Below are positions 1 to 8,315 of a stretch of DNA of 26,887 nucleotides, in pieces. Location: assembly GCA_039820405.1 (NCBI GenBank), contig JBCBQC010000088.1, forward strand, positions 1-26,887. The letters are read 5' to 3'. The notes under the pieces are model-generated. The model had not been told where the DNA came from and searched no databases. It saw nothing but the letters and a program-made list of their open reading frames with translations. Position numbers and translations under genes: made by a program. The number at the start of each line of letters is the position of its first letter. Position 1 is the first letter of the stretch. Source of the stretch: CALLVY01 sp937899855 (GTDB lineage: Bacteria > Bacteroidota > Bacteroidia > Chitinophagales > Saprospiraceae).

Positions 1-196
1 GCCCCGAGTAAGATACTCAGGGCTGATAAAATACTTAGAAGAATTTCCAACCAGCAAATGGTAAAGTAGAAGGAACCTGTGAGATCAAAGTTAAGAAAGG
101 ATTGAGGTATCACTAGAAGCCGATTGGTGACTTTACCATTTGCTGGTTGGAAATTCTTCTAAGTATTTTATCAGCCCTGAGTATCTTACTCGGGGC
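1..196. repeat. 67-bp perfect inverted repeat with 62-nt spacer at window edge
   Basis: Bases 1-67 are the exact reverse complement of bases 130-196, with bases 68-129 as an unrelated loop. The outer 23 nt of each arm is itself a hairpin (GCCC[C/T]GAGTA against TACTC[A/G]GGGC), so the arms carry two copies of a terminator in opposite orientation. Because the left arm begins at base 1, its true length cannot be seen. It may be a real long palindrome between two genes. It may equally be a fold-back artefact, since long inverted repeats often sit where assemblies stop. I see no coding potential in the loop. Confidence 0.9.
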
Positions 197-203
197 TTTT
201 TTA
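174..203 (+). terminator. Rho-independent terminator
   Basis: The stem GCCCTGAGTA / TACTCGGGGC (one G-T wobble) with a 3-nt loop TCT is followed by TTTTTTATT. It would end a plus-strand transcript entering from outside the window. A mirror copy at 1-23 could act on the minus strand. Confidence 0.75.
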
Positions 204-574
204 TTCCCTTCCCCCCCACTATCCATCCACCAATAAATTTGTCTGCCCTCTGGCACCAGCTGCTGTACCCTCACGTTCTTTTTTAACTCTTTAACAGCGT
301 TATTCTCCCACTATTTTTGTATCTTTATACAAGTGCTAATCGAAATGCCCAACCAGGTATTTCCCTTCCCTACCTAATTAATCTTTACCAACTATTTGGA
401 TGGCCCAACCGCTCGTCGCTTAGTGCCATCCCCCGTACTGGACCCTCTCCATTTGGCCTTGCTGATGGCTGGCTCCAGTACCCTGCCCGCTGGCTGGCTA
501 CCGCGCTTCGGTGGCCCATCCGTCCAGTGCCCCGGGCTTACTGACGTATTGATTAACTCACTAAATATCTAGTT
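204..574. other. Intergenic region, no gene supported
   Basis: This 371-bp stretch is pyrimidine-rich at its left and holds no convincing gene. A 75-codon open frame (317-544) is rich in Pro, Trp, Ser and Arg and lacks a recognisable domain or start context. A TATTTTTG sequence at 312-319 matches the Bacteroidota -7 box TAnnTTTG, with a weak TTTA at 290-293 as a possible -33. If used, it would give the downstream lipoprotein gene a leader of about 250 nt. Confidence 0.5.
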
Positions 575-1771
575 ATGTTTCACTGGAAAATTTCTTATTG
601 CGCAGTTTTACTGCTGACGCTATTCGCCTTTAGCGCTTGTCAAAAAGAAGCCCTCTTAGCCCCTCCGGGCCAAGACGAGGTAGTCCCCCAAGCCCTTATC
701 CACAACAGTACCGCCGCCGCTGCAAGTGGCGAATCCTGCTCTTGTCAGATGCGCATCCGATCCTGGTCGCAGATGGGTACGCAAACCCAGGTGGACTACG
801 GACCCAATATCCCCGGTCAAGCCCTGCCGGGCCGCATCCTCAATCCGGTACTGGGCCAATGGTACAACCTCGACCCGCAGTACATCACCAGCAACCAGGA
901 GGTCCAACTCGTTCCCATCAATGCGGTGGGCGGCGGCTTGGGCATTGTACGCATCAACATCAAGTGCGATCCCGAGTACCGCAATTTCTTCCCCGTAGCC
1001 GTCAACAATCCCGTCCACTTTACGCCCCGCTGTGCGGAATACTGCGCCTGTGACCTTACCATCCACAGCATGGACGCTCCCAATGCGATTGGTTTTTCTT
1101 CCGTGAAAACGAATGGGGGCAGCGTGGTTCGCAACTCGGAAGGGGGCGTACTGGAGCGAGAAGGAAGCCTCGTCTTTCCCCTTGATTTTCCCTTCCCCAA
1201 ACTCAAAGAAGACTGCCAAAGCTTTCCATTTAAGCTCGTCGCCTTTGGTCCTTCGGGGCCAGTGGATGGGATCTTTGACGTCACGGTAAATTGTGGGGGA
1301 AACAGCAAAAACTTTAATATGCAATCCGACCTACTCCCCGCCAGCCACGTCATCGGAAGCGATTGCGAGGTCTACGACCTCACCGCCGGCGAAACCCCAC
1401 CCTGCTTCTGCAACTGTACCGTCAGCATCGACGGTGGGCACGCCTACATCACCGAAGGGGGCGTCCTCACGCCCGCCGGCCCCGCCACCATCCACGTCGA
1501 CATCGACGAACCCGACCTCTGCATCAGCGGCGAACACGCTCCGGGGGATCAATTCTCCCAAATGATCAACGTCCAACCCGGCAATTCCATCTTCGTTTCC
1601 TTCGAAAACGAGACGGGGGGCTCCATCCTGACCTCCCCCTCCCTGACGGTCAACTGCGACGGCCAATCGGTACAAGTCAATACCCTGGCCACCAATGGCC
1701 TGCCCACCGAAATCTCGATCGACGAGGATTGTATCCCCGACGATCCCAATACTTCTCTGGGGGGCTTTTAG
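575..1771 (+). CDS. Putative Cys-rich three-repeat lipoprotein
   Basis: This 398-aa protein has a type II signal peptide. A hydrophobic stretch at residues 8-20 ends in a lipobox, LFAFSAC, with the lipidated Cys at residue 22, so the product should be anchored on the outer or inner membrane. The rest is three diverged repeats of about 100-110 residues, roughly 55-153, 157-264 and 279-386. Each opens with a C-x-C pair followed by a beta-strand-like segment and closes with a VxC (or IKC) strand and a further Cys. Even Cys spacing suggests disulfides within each repeat. I do not recognise the family and assign no function. A strong terminator follows at 1862-1891, so the gene is probably a single transcription unit. 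The start is the ATG directly before the signal peptide. Confidence 0.8.
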   Translation: MFHWKISYCAVLLLTLFAFSACQKEALLAPPGQDEVVPQALIHNSTAAAASGESCSCQMRIRSWSQMGTQTQVDYGPNIPGQALPGRILNPVLGQWYNLDPQYITSNQEVQLVPINAVGGGLGIVRINIKCDPEYRNFFPVAVNNPVHFTPRCAEYCACDLTIHSMDAPNAIGFSSVKTNGGSVVRNSEGGVLEREGSLVFPLDFPFPKLKEDCQSFPFKLVAFGPSGPVDGIFDVTVNCGGNSKNFNMQSDLLPASHVIGSDCEVYDLTAGETPPCFCNCTVSIDGGHAYITEGGVLTPAGPATIHVDIDEPDLCISGEHAPGDQFSQMINVQPGNSIFVSFENETGGSILTSPSLTVNCDGQSVQVNTLATNGLPTEISIDEDCIPDDPNTSLGGF

Positions 1772-1861
1772 GGGAGCCCAGCCATTTGCTCCAACTCCAA
1801 CGGTAGTTACAAATAGTGTTTTAGCTAGGACCCAGCCAGCCAACGAGGTCGGTACCTGGTG

Positions 1862-1891
1862 CTCCGAAGGGTCTTCCCTTCGGAGTTTTTT
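1862..1891 (+). terminator. Rho-independent terminator after the lipoprotein gene
   Basis: A perfect 10-bp stem CTCCGAAGGG / CCCTTCGGAG with a TCTT tetraloop is followed directly by six T. It lies 91 bp past the lipoprotein stop and separates that gene from the M1 peptidase. Confidence 0.92.
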
Positions 1892-1987
1892 ATGGGGGGC
1901 TGCTCGCTTTCCCGTCAAATTCCTTACTTTTAGTGATCGGCCCGGAGGCCCAAGCCCCGGCGACATTAATCACGAGAACGCCACGCC

Positions 1988-4033
1988 ATGAGAAACCTAC
2001 TTTACGCCGTCCTGCTGTTGCTGGTCGGTAGCAGCGTCGAGGGGCAAGAAAATGCTGCCGCCATTTTCCCCCAAGCCCTTTCCCCCCGCATCGCCAATTA
2101 CGAGATCAAGGCCCGGCTACTCCACGACCAACGCCAGCTCAAGGGAACGGTGAAGCTGACCTGGAACAATCCCTCCGACGACGAAATCAAGGAACTGCCT
2201 TTCCACCTCTACCTCAACGCGTTTAAAAACAACCAGTCGACTTTCTTCCGCGAAGGCGGAGATCCCTTTGGTATCCGCTCGGACGATTCGGAAGAAAACC
2301 GCTGGGGCTGGATCCACATCGATCACTTTGAAGACCAACTGGGCAACGACCTTTCCGCCGAAGTCGAGTACATCCAACCCGACGACGACAACGAGGCCGA
2401 CCAAACCGTGGCGCAGGTGCGTTTGCGCGAACCCATTCCGCCCCGGGGCAGTATCGTGGTCACCCTGGACTTTACCGCCAAGATTCCCCGGGTACTGGCC
2501 CGGACGGGCTACGCGGGCGATTACTACCTGATGGCGCAGTGGTTTCCCAAGATCGGCGTTTACGAACCCGCCGGGATGCGCTACGCCAAAACGGGACAGT
2601 GGAATTGCCACCAGTTCCACGCCAACTCCGAATTTTACGCCGACTTTGGCAATTACGATGTAGAGCTCACCCTGCCCGATCATTTTATCGTCGGTGCCAC
2701 GGGCTCGCTGCGGGACGTCCGTCGTGACGCCAGTACCCGGACCAAAACCTGGGTCTACCGTGCCGAGGACGTCATCGACTTTGCCTGGACCGCCTCGCCC
2801 CGTTTTGTCCTGTTGAGCGACAAGTGGGAGCACGTCGATATTCGCCTCTACATCCAACCCGAACACCGCGGCCTGGCCGATCGCTACCTCCAGTCGGCCA
2901 AGGAGAGCTTGGAGTATTTTGACGAACACCTGGGCCGCTATCCCTACCCAACGCTCAGCATCGTCGATCCTCCCATCGAAGGGGGGCAGTCCGGTGGGAT
3001 GGAGTATCCGACTTTTATTACGGGGGGGAGTTTTCACGAACTGCCCGACGGTTTGCGCTTTGTGGAGATCGTGACGGTCCACGAATTTGGCCACCAGTAC
3101 TTTATGCAATTGTTGGCCACCAACGAGTTTGAGGAGTCTTGGATGGATGAGGGTTTTAACACCTACTTCGAGGCGCGGATCATGGATCACTACTACGGAG
3201 AAAAAACTTCGTCGGCGAACTTTTTTGGCTTTCGCTACGGTGGGGCCGAAGGGGCTCGCGGGGGCTACGTCAGTATGAGCAATCCCAAGATTGCGGAAAA
3301 TTTTCGGCCGGTCTGGGAATTCAAACACGGGGGCTATTCCAACCTGACCTACAATAAGACCGCCACCTGGCTAAAGACCCTGGAGGGTTTGGTGGGCATC
3401 GAGACGATGGATAAAATTATGAAGACCTATTTTAAACGCTGGAAGTTTAAGCATCCCTGCGCCGACGACTTTATCGCCATCGTCAACGAGGTGGTGGCGG
3501 AGGATTGGGGCGAGCGCTACGGGCCCGATATGAATTGGTTTTTTGACCAGGTGCTCTACGGTTCGGATGTTTGTGATTATAAGGTCAGTTCGGTGCGCAA
3601 CGTCAAGGTGGCGCCTCCCTACGGGGTGTTTGAGGATCGCGATACGTGGACGTCGGCTTTCCGGGGAGAACGGGAGCTGGCGGAGGAACGCCAGCGGGTG
3701 GGCTACACTTACGAGGGCGATTACGAATCCCGGGTGGTGCTGCTGCGGAAGGGGGAAGTCATCATGCCCCAGGAGGTGCGGATTCGCTTCGACAATGGGG
3801 AAGAGGAAGTGAAGCAGTGGGATGGCCGCGAGCGAAGTATGGAATACAAATTTGTGGGCCCCCGCAAAATCCAGTCGGTCGAACTCGACCCCGAGCGCAA
3901 GATTTACCTGGACCTCAATTTTAACGACAACAGCTACACCATCGAACCCGATCCAGTCCCCATCTGGAAGTACGCGGAGCAGTTTTTATTCTGGTTGCAA
4001 AACGCCATGTTGAGTTTGAGTTTTTTGGTATAA
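1988..4033 (+). CDS. Secreted M1-family zinc metallopeptidase
   Basis: This 681-aa protein is a gluzincin of the M1 aminopeptidase family, which removes N-terminal residues from peptides using one zinc ion. It has a Sec signal peptide (residues 1-20, hydrophobic core then SSVEGQ). An N-terminal beta domain follows, then the catalytic domain with the substrate-binding GGMEYP motif (336-341, the GxMEN equivalent) and the zinc site HEFGH (365-369) plus the second Glu at 388 in WMDEGF. This is exactly the HExxH-x18-E spacing. The C-terminal part lacks the long ERAP-like helical domain, which is usual for Bacteroidota members. The signal peptide indicates periplasmic or surface location. The membrane protein gene follows after 20 bp and is probably co-transcribed. 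Activity as an aminopeptidase is inferred from the family; the natural substrate is unknown. Confidence 0.92.
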   Translation: MRNLLYAVLLLLVGSSVEGQENAAAIFPQALSPRIANYEIKARLLHDQRQLKGTVKLTWNNPSDDEIKELPFHLYLNAFKNNQSTFFREGGDPFGIRSDDSEENRWGWIHIDHFEDQLGNDLSAEVEYIQPDDDNEADQTVAQVRLREPIPPRGSIVVTLDFTAKIPRVLARTGYAGDYYLMAQWFPKIGVYEPAGMRYAKTGQWNCHQFHANSEFYADFGNYDVELTLPDHFIVGATGSLRDVRRDASTRTKTWVYRAEDVIDFAWTASPRFVLLSDKWEHVDIRLYIQPEHRGLADRYLQSAKESLEYFDEHLGRYPYPTLSIVDPPIEGGQSGGMEYPTFITGGSFHELPDGLRFVEIVTVHEFGHQYFMQLLATNEFEESWMDEGFNTYFEARIMDHYYGEKTSSANFFGFRYGGAEGARGGYVSMSNPKIAENFRPVWEFKHGGYSNLTYNKTATWLKTLEGLVGIETMDKIMKTYFKRWKFKHPCADDFIAIVNEVVAEDWGERYGPDMNWFFDQVLYGSDVCDYKVSSVRNVKVAPPYGVFEDRDTWTSAFRGERELAEERQRVGYTYEGDYESRVVLLRKGEVIMPQEVRIRFDNGEEEVKQWDGRERSMEYKFVGPRKIQSVELDPERKIYLDLNFNDNSYTIEPDPVPIWKYAEQFLFWLQNAMLSLSFLV

Positions 4034-4053
4034 CCCTAAATCGCTAAAGCGTC

Positions 4054-5418
4054 ATGAATTTTATTATCGCATATTTTAAGGGATGGTGGCTGGCCTTGCG
4101 CAGCGTAAAAATTTGGGTGACCCATTACCTGTTTTTGTTGCTGCTCGCCCTCCTGACGGCCCTGCCCTTTTACCAGTTGCTACAATCCAAATTGGGGCGT
4201 TCCCTGGCCATCCAAGACCTCTTGCCCGATTTTGACTATACCGTATTCCAGGACTTCCTCAACCTGCCCGGCGTCCGCAGCGCCCTGTCGATGATCAATA
4301 GCGTCAACCTCATCACCCTACTCCTCTTTGTCTTGTTGATGCTGTTCCTCACCGGAGGCGTCCTCCACGTCTACCGCGATCGGAGCAAAGGCCTGGGGCT
4401 CCGGCGTTTCTTTAGTGGTGGCAGCTACTACTTCTGGCGGATGCTGCGACTGAGCCTCTATTTTGGCCTCGTCCACGGGCTGCTCCTGGGGCTGTTTGTC
4501 GAAATTTTTCGCCAGCTTACCGACGGTGGCTTTGCCGCGATGGGCAGCGAAGTGGGCTACCTCGAATTGCTCCAGGTACTCGTTCCGATCTACCTGTTGT
4601 TGGCCTCCTGGATGTTTATGGTCCAAGACTACGCCAAGGTCATCCTCGTCGATCGGGACCGCCTCCTGGTTTTCCGAACCTTCTGGGGATCCTTTGGCTT
4701 CACCTTCCGCTATTTCTTCCACACCTTCTTCCTCTACCTGCTCAACGCGGCCACCTTTATTGGCCTAGTGGCCCTGTTCTACTTCGGGCGCCAGCAGGTG
4801 GTGGCGGATACGGCTCCCGGAATCGGCCTGACCCTGCTACTGGGGCAAGCCTTTGTGCTCGGACGCATCCTCACCCGACTGCTCAATTTGGCGAGCGCCA
4901 GTTTGCTCTATCACGGGCTGATGGACAAACGGCGGGAAAAAGAGGCGACCGAACGGGCGACCGAGCAAGCCCAGCTCGAAGCCATCGCCGCTGCGGAACA
5001 GGAAGCGGCGGAGGCCAAAATCCAAGCCGAACGCGCTGCCGTTACCGCTCTTTCCGCTACGGCCAGCGCCGCTGCCGCCGAGGCCGAAGCCCAGGCCCTA
5101 AAAACACCTCCCCAGGATCAGGAGCCCAACACCGACCCCTCATCTCCGACCAGTGAACTCCCCGAGCCCTCCAGCGTCCCGGAACCCCCTCCCGTGCAGG
5201 ACGCGCCCGACCTCCCGGAGCTATCCGACCCTCCACCACTCTCCGATCCCCCGGCCGCGGAGGAAGGCTTCGCCACCGGCGTCGAAAACGTCGGCCTCCA
5301 AATTCCCGATATCCCCGACCTCGCCACGAGCCCCGAACCCAGCGCTCCCGAGCCAGAGGATGACGAAGAGGAAATCGAAATTCCCGATATTAATTTGCGA
5401 AAGGAAGAGGAAGAGTAG
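4054..5418 (+). CDS. Multispanning membrane protein with coiled-coil and acidic Pro-rich tail
   Basis: This 454-aa protein has about six hydrophobic segments in its first 285 residues (near 24-44, 85-107, 130-151, 170-192, 215-240 and 255-285). A Lys/Glu/Ala-rich stretch (290-350) that could form a helix or coiled coil follows. The last 100 residues are rich in Pro, Asp, Glu and Ser and contain repeated IPDI motifs. The tail is probably disordered and cytoplasmic. I recognise no enzyme motif. The gene begins 20 bp after the M1 peptidase stop, so the two are likely one operon. It converges on the sugar operon with only 15 bp between stop codons and no visible terminator hairpin. Confidence 0.8.
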   Translation: MNFIIAYFKGWWLALRSVKIWVTHYLFLLLLALLTALPFYQLLQSKLGRSLAIQDLLPDFDYTVFQDFLNLPGVRSALSMINSVNLITLLLFVLLMLFLTGGVLHVYRDRSKGLGLRRFFSGGSYYFWRMLRLSLYFGLVHGLLLGLFVEIFRQLTDGGFAAMGSEVGYLELLQVLVPIYLLLASWMFMVQDYAKVILVDRDRLLVFRTFWGSFGFTFRYFFHTFFLYLLNAATFIGLVALFYFGRQQVVADTAPGIGLTLLLGQAFVLGRILTRLLNLASASLLYHGLMDKRREKEATERATEQAQLEAIAAAEQEAAEAKIQAERAAVTALSATASAAAAEAEAQALKTPPQDQEPNTDPSSPTSELPEPSSVPEPPPVQDAPDLPELSDPPPLSDPPAAEEGFATGVENVGLQIPDIPDLATSPEPSAPEPEDDEEEIEIPDINLRKEEEE

Positions 5419-5433
5419 AAGGGTTTTACTCCG

Positions 5434-6342
5434 TTAGGCCGACCGTCCCGCCGCCAGCAGCCCCAACCAGGCCTGATAGCGATACGTCACCAGGTAATTG
5501 GCCTTCGACCACTGGCCCCGCAGCACGTAGGGCAGGGCCAGTACCAGGCTACCACCAAACTTGACACCGTACTCCAGTAGCTTGCTCCGGTAAGCAGCCC
5601 CCCCCTCGCTCCGTACCCGCAAACCCTCTTCGTTCCCGGTCTTCCAACACAGTCGGACAAAGCTTGCTCGACTCGTCCGGTGATCGTCGATCTGGTGTTC
5701 GACCACCGCTCCGGGCAGGTAGTACACTTGATCGGTCAGCTGGCTGACGGCGTAGTAGATGTACTTGTCATCGGCGCGCCACTTGAGGGCTTCGTTAAAG
5801 CCTCCACAAGCTTCCAGTACGGTCTTGCGGTAGGTCATATTGCAACCCACCGGGAACTGCTTCTTGCCCGCGTAGCGAAAGGCCTTTTCCCCGAGGTCGA
5901 CCTTGGTGACCAAGCCCTCCAGGTAAGGACTCATCCATTCGGGGCGAGCGGTTTCGTATTTGGGAATGATTTTACCGCCCACGCCGTCGGTTTCGGGGTG
6001 GGCTGCAAAGCGTTCGACCAGGTTGTGGAGGAAATCGGGGCGGGCGATGGCATCGTCGTCGATGTAGGATACGATGGGGTGGATGGCCTCGCGGATGCCC
6101 CGGTTGCGGGCGTAGGAAAGTCCCTGCTGCTTTTCGACCACGTAGGTAAAGTTCATCTCGGGATGGGCGGCGATAAAGCGCTGGCAGATGGCCTCGGTCT
6201 CGTCGGTGGAGTTGTTGTTGATGATGATGACTTGGAAGCGCTCGTAGGCGAGTTGCTGCTGCTGGAGGCTGCGCAGGGCGTCCTCGATAAATTTGGCGCG
6301 GTTGTACGTACAGATGGCCACGCTGATGTGGAGTTTACTCAT
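5434..6342 (-). CDS. Family 2 glycosyltransferase
   Basis: This 302-aa protein is a GT-A fold, GT2 family glycosyltransferase that would add a sugar from a nucleotide donor during glycan assembly at the inner membrane. The N-terminus has the nucleotide-binding strand VAICTYNRAKFIEDAL, then INNNSTDET. The metal-binding acidic motif YIDDDAIA is near residue 92, and a W-x-A-DD-like acceptor region (KWRADDKYI) is near 190. There is no long transmembrane domain, though the C-terminus has a mildly hydrophobic segment. It is the last gene of the 11-gene nonulosonic acid operon, and its ATG overlaps the preceding Maf-like gene by 8 nt (ATGAGTAA), which implies translational coupling. Donor and acceptor cannot be read from the sequence. 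Confidence 0.88.
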   Translation of the reverse strand: MSKLHISVAICTYNRAKFIEDALRSLQQQQLAYERFQVIIINNNSTDETEAICQRFIAAHPEMNFTYVVEKQQGLSYARNRGIREAIHPIVSYIDDDAIARPDFLHNLVERFAAHPETDGVGGKIIPKYETARPEWMSPYLEGLVTKVDLGEKAFRYAGKKQFPVGCNMTYRKTVLEACGGFNEALKWRADDKYIYYAVSQLTDQVYYLPGAVVEHQIDDHRTSRASFVRLCWKTGNEEGLRVRSEGGAAYRSKLLEYGVKFGGSLVLALPYVLRGQWSKANYLVTYRYQAWLGLLAAGRSA

Positions 6343-7246
6343 GGGTTTTTACTTTGCGGGGGGCGAGCAAATCACTCAGGGATCGCCGTTCGAAGGCGTC
6401 GATAAAGGAGCCTTTGGTCGCGTTGTAAATTCGGCTGCCCCGCTGCCGCGAATAATCGTCGATGGTGTGGTAAGCGCGGAAGGCCAGCATAAATTTTTCC
6501 AGGATTTCGTACAGGCGGCGGGGGCGGCGCTTGAGGCTGGGCATGGGGCGGTGCTTCGACGTTTTTTCGTCGTAAAAATGTTTTTGGTGCAACAGGGCTA
6601 CGTTGTCTTCCGTCACGCTGATCTCCGGCAGCCAGGAATGGTCGACCCCGATCAGGCCAATCGTTCGAAAACCCATCCCGATGCTCAACATCGTGGCGGG
6701 GATGAGGACATTGTGGGGACGGGGCATGCCCCAGTGTTGGCGAAAGCAGAAAAAATCAAAGCTGCGCAGGCCTTCTACGGGGGTGGGGTTAAACGGGACG
6801 ATCGTGATGGAAGCCGGGAGGGTCGCCAGGCGGTCTTGCAAATAGGAATGTTGTAGACCCGCAAATGGAATAAAGAGCTGGACGTCCCATTCGGTTTTCG
6901 TGGCCAGATTGCGAAAGGTATCCTCGCGGAATTCCCGCTGCCGGTCCGTTACCTCGGGTAGCCAAAACTCGGGCGCCGCCAGCAGGTAAAAATTGGGACG
7001 AACCACCGTATAGTGAGCCGTATTGACAAAATAGTTGACCGCAAAAGTCGACTTGCTTTGTAGCGCCGCACCGTATTCGGCCAGGTCCGTTTTGAGCGAG
7101 GGGCCATTGCCCATCACGATGACCAACTCCTCCGCTGCCCCCGGCAGCCGTACCCGCCACCGCGAACGCAGGGCGATCTTGAGCGCCGTACCGATACTCC
7201 CTTGGAGCTGGACCAGGAAATGTTGCAATTGTTCTAGACGACTCAT
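6335..7246 (-). CDS. Maf/DUF115-like (MptE-like) protein, candidate nonulosonic acid transferase
   Basis: This 303-aa protein resembles the DUF115 / 6-hydroxymethylpterin-diphosphokinase-like family, which includes the Maf proteins thought to transfer pseudaminic or legionaminic acid to flagellin Ser/Thr. Visible signs are an N-terminal Rossmann-type motif VIVMGNGPSL (near 42-51), a central IGLIGVDHSWLP segment, and a C-terminal RIYNATKGSFIDAF segment that resembles the Maf signature. It lies 9 bp after pseI and overlaps the GT2 gene by 8 nt. No flagellar gene is present, so the acceptor is more likely a surface glycan or another surface protein. Transferase function is inferred from family and context; the annotated pterin kinase activity is unlikely here. 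Confidence 0.75.
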   Translation of the reverse strand: MSRLEQLQHFLVQLQGSIGTALKIALRSRWRVRLPGAAEELVIVMGNGPSLKTDLAEYGAALQSKSTFAVNYFVNTAHYTVVRPNFYLLAAPEFWLPEVTDRQREFREDTFRNLATKTEWDVQLFIPFAGLQHSYLQDRLATLPASITIVPFNPTPVEGLRSFDFFCFRQHWGMPRPHNVLIPATMLSIGMGFRTIGLIGVDHSWLPEISVTEDNVALLHQKHFYDEKTSKHRPMPSLKRRPRRLYEILEKFMLAFRAYHTIDDYSRQRGSRIYNATKGSFIDAFERRSLSDLLAPRKVKTHE

Positions 7247-7255
7247 CGGTCTTGT

Positions 7256-8305
7256 TTAATCCGCGAGCAAATCCCAACTCAGGGGCGTCCCGCGGGCAAT
7301 GGTGGTACGGGCCTTCTTGCCCAGTACCTCGTGGTAGTGCTTGGGGGCCATGCCCAAGCCCGGACGCAAGGAGCGGACGTTGTCGGTGGTAAGCGGTTCT
7401 CCCGCTGCAATTTCCGCCACGGCGAAGAGCGAACGGGCCGAGCGTTTGGCCGAAAGCATCTTGGCATTGGGTTCCAGGGTGGCTTTGCCCAGGGCCTTTT
7501 CCGTATCGCGTACCGCTTGGACCATCGCCGTAAATTCCGCTACGTCCAGGGAAAAGGCACTGTCTACCCCACCCAGCTCGCGATCCAGGATGATGTGCTT
7601 TTCGATGATGCAAGCCCCCAGCGTCACCGCCGCCACGGGCACCGTCAGTCCCATCGTATGGTCGGAAAGCCCTACCGTGGTACCGTACTTTTCGGCCAGC
7701 AGGGGGATGGTCCGTAGGTTGACCGCTTCCATGGGGGTGGGGTAGGCCGAGGTGCATTTGAGCAGGGCGATTTGTTCGTTGCCCTGACGGCGACAAGCAT
7801 CTACGGCGAGCTGAATGTCCCGCTCGTCGGCAATCCCGGTGGAAATGATGATGGGTTTGCCCGTGGCCGCCGCCCGTTCAATCAGGGGAATATCGGTGAT
7901 CTCGAAGGAGGCAATTTTGTAGACGGGAACGTTCATCTCCTCCAAAAAGTCGATGGCCGTAAAGTCGAAGGGGGAGGAAAAACAGTCCAGCCCCAGCGAT
8001 TCGGCCTGGGCCTTGAGTCGGGGTTGCCATTCCCAGGGCGTGTAGGCTTTTTGGTAGAGGTCGTACAGGCGTTGTCCCGCCCAGGGGCTGTCCTCGCGGG
8101 TACGAAAATGGGGCAGGTCGCTATCTAAAGTGATGGTATCGGCGCGGTAGGTTTGAAACTTGACCGCATCGACACCCGCCGCGGCTGCCGCTTCCACCGT
8201 TTTGGCGGCCAGCTCGAAGTCCTGGTTGTGATTGGCCGACAGCTCGGCGATGATGTACACCGGATGCGTGGCGCCAATGTCCCGTTGTTTGATCCTAAAT
8301 GCCAT
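7256..8305 (-). CDS. pseI: Pseudaminic acid synthase
   Basis: This 349-aa enzyme would condense PEP with the 6-deoxy-2,4-diacylamino-altrose released by PseG to form pseudaminic acid. The NeuB-type TIM barrel carries the Pse-type signature YIIAELSANHN (sialic acid synthases usually read IAEAGVNHNG). It also has DAVKFQTY, SSPFD, YKIASFE, STGIAD, KCTSAYPTP and GLSDHTMG, then EKHI. A SAF (antifreeze-like) domain occupies about residues 290-349. I chose the ATG at 8305 (MAFRIKQ), because the open frame upstream of it is unlike the family and runs into the ATP-grasp gene. It lies 10 bp after the ATP-grasp stop in the same operon. Confidence 0.94.
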   Translation of the reverse strand: MAFRIKQRDIGATHPVYIIAELSANHNQDFELAAKTVEAAAAAGVDAVKFQTYRADTITLDSDLPHFRTREDSPWAGQRLYDLYQKAYTPWEWQPRLKAQAESLGLDCFSSPFDFTAIDFLEEMNVPVYKIASFEITDIPLIERAAATGKPIIISTGIADERDIQLAVDACRRQGNEQIALLKCTSAYPTPMEAVNLRTIPLLAEKYGTTVGLSDHTMGLTVPVAAVTLGACIIEKHIILDRELGGVDSAFSLDVAEFTAMVQAVRDTEKALGKATLEPNAKMLSAKRSARSLFAVAEIAAGEPLTTDNVRSLRPGLGMAPKHYHEVLGKKARTTIARGTPLSWDLLAD

Positions 8306-8315
8306 GGCAGAATGT

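Noticed and set aside
317..544. 75-codon plus-strand frame
   Set aside because: Composition (Pro, Trp, Arg, Ser) and lack of a domain look like random GC-rich sequence. It may simply be leader of the lipoprotein gene.
2117..3328. Long antisense frame (403 codons) opposite the M1 peptidase
   Set aside because: GC-rich codon use creates long shadow frames. The sense frame has full catalytic motifs and a signal peptide; the antisense product has no recognisable domain. The same applies to the 400-codon plus-strand frame at 11745-12947.
7256..8305. Sialic or legionaminic acid synthase instead of PseI
   Set aside because: The ELSANHN motif, an inverting PseB and a PseC with HPVKH point to the pseudaminic pathway; legionaminic genes (LegB/C/H/G with GDP-sugar enzymes) are absent.
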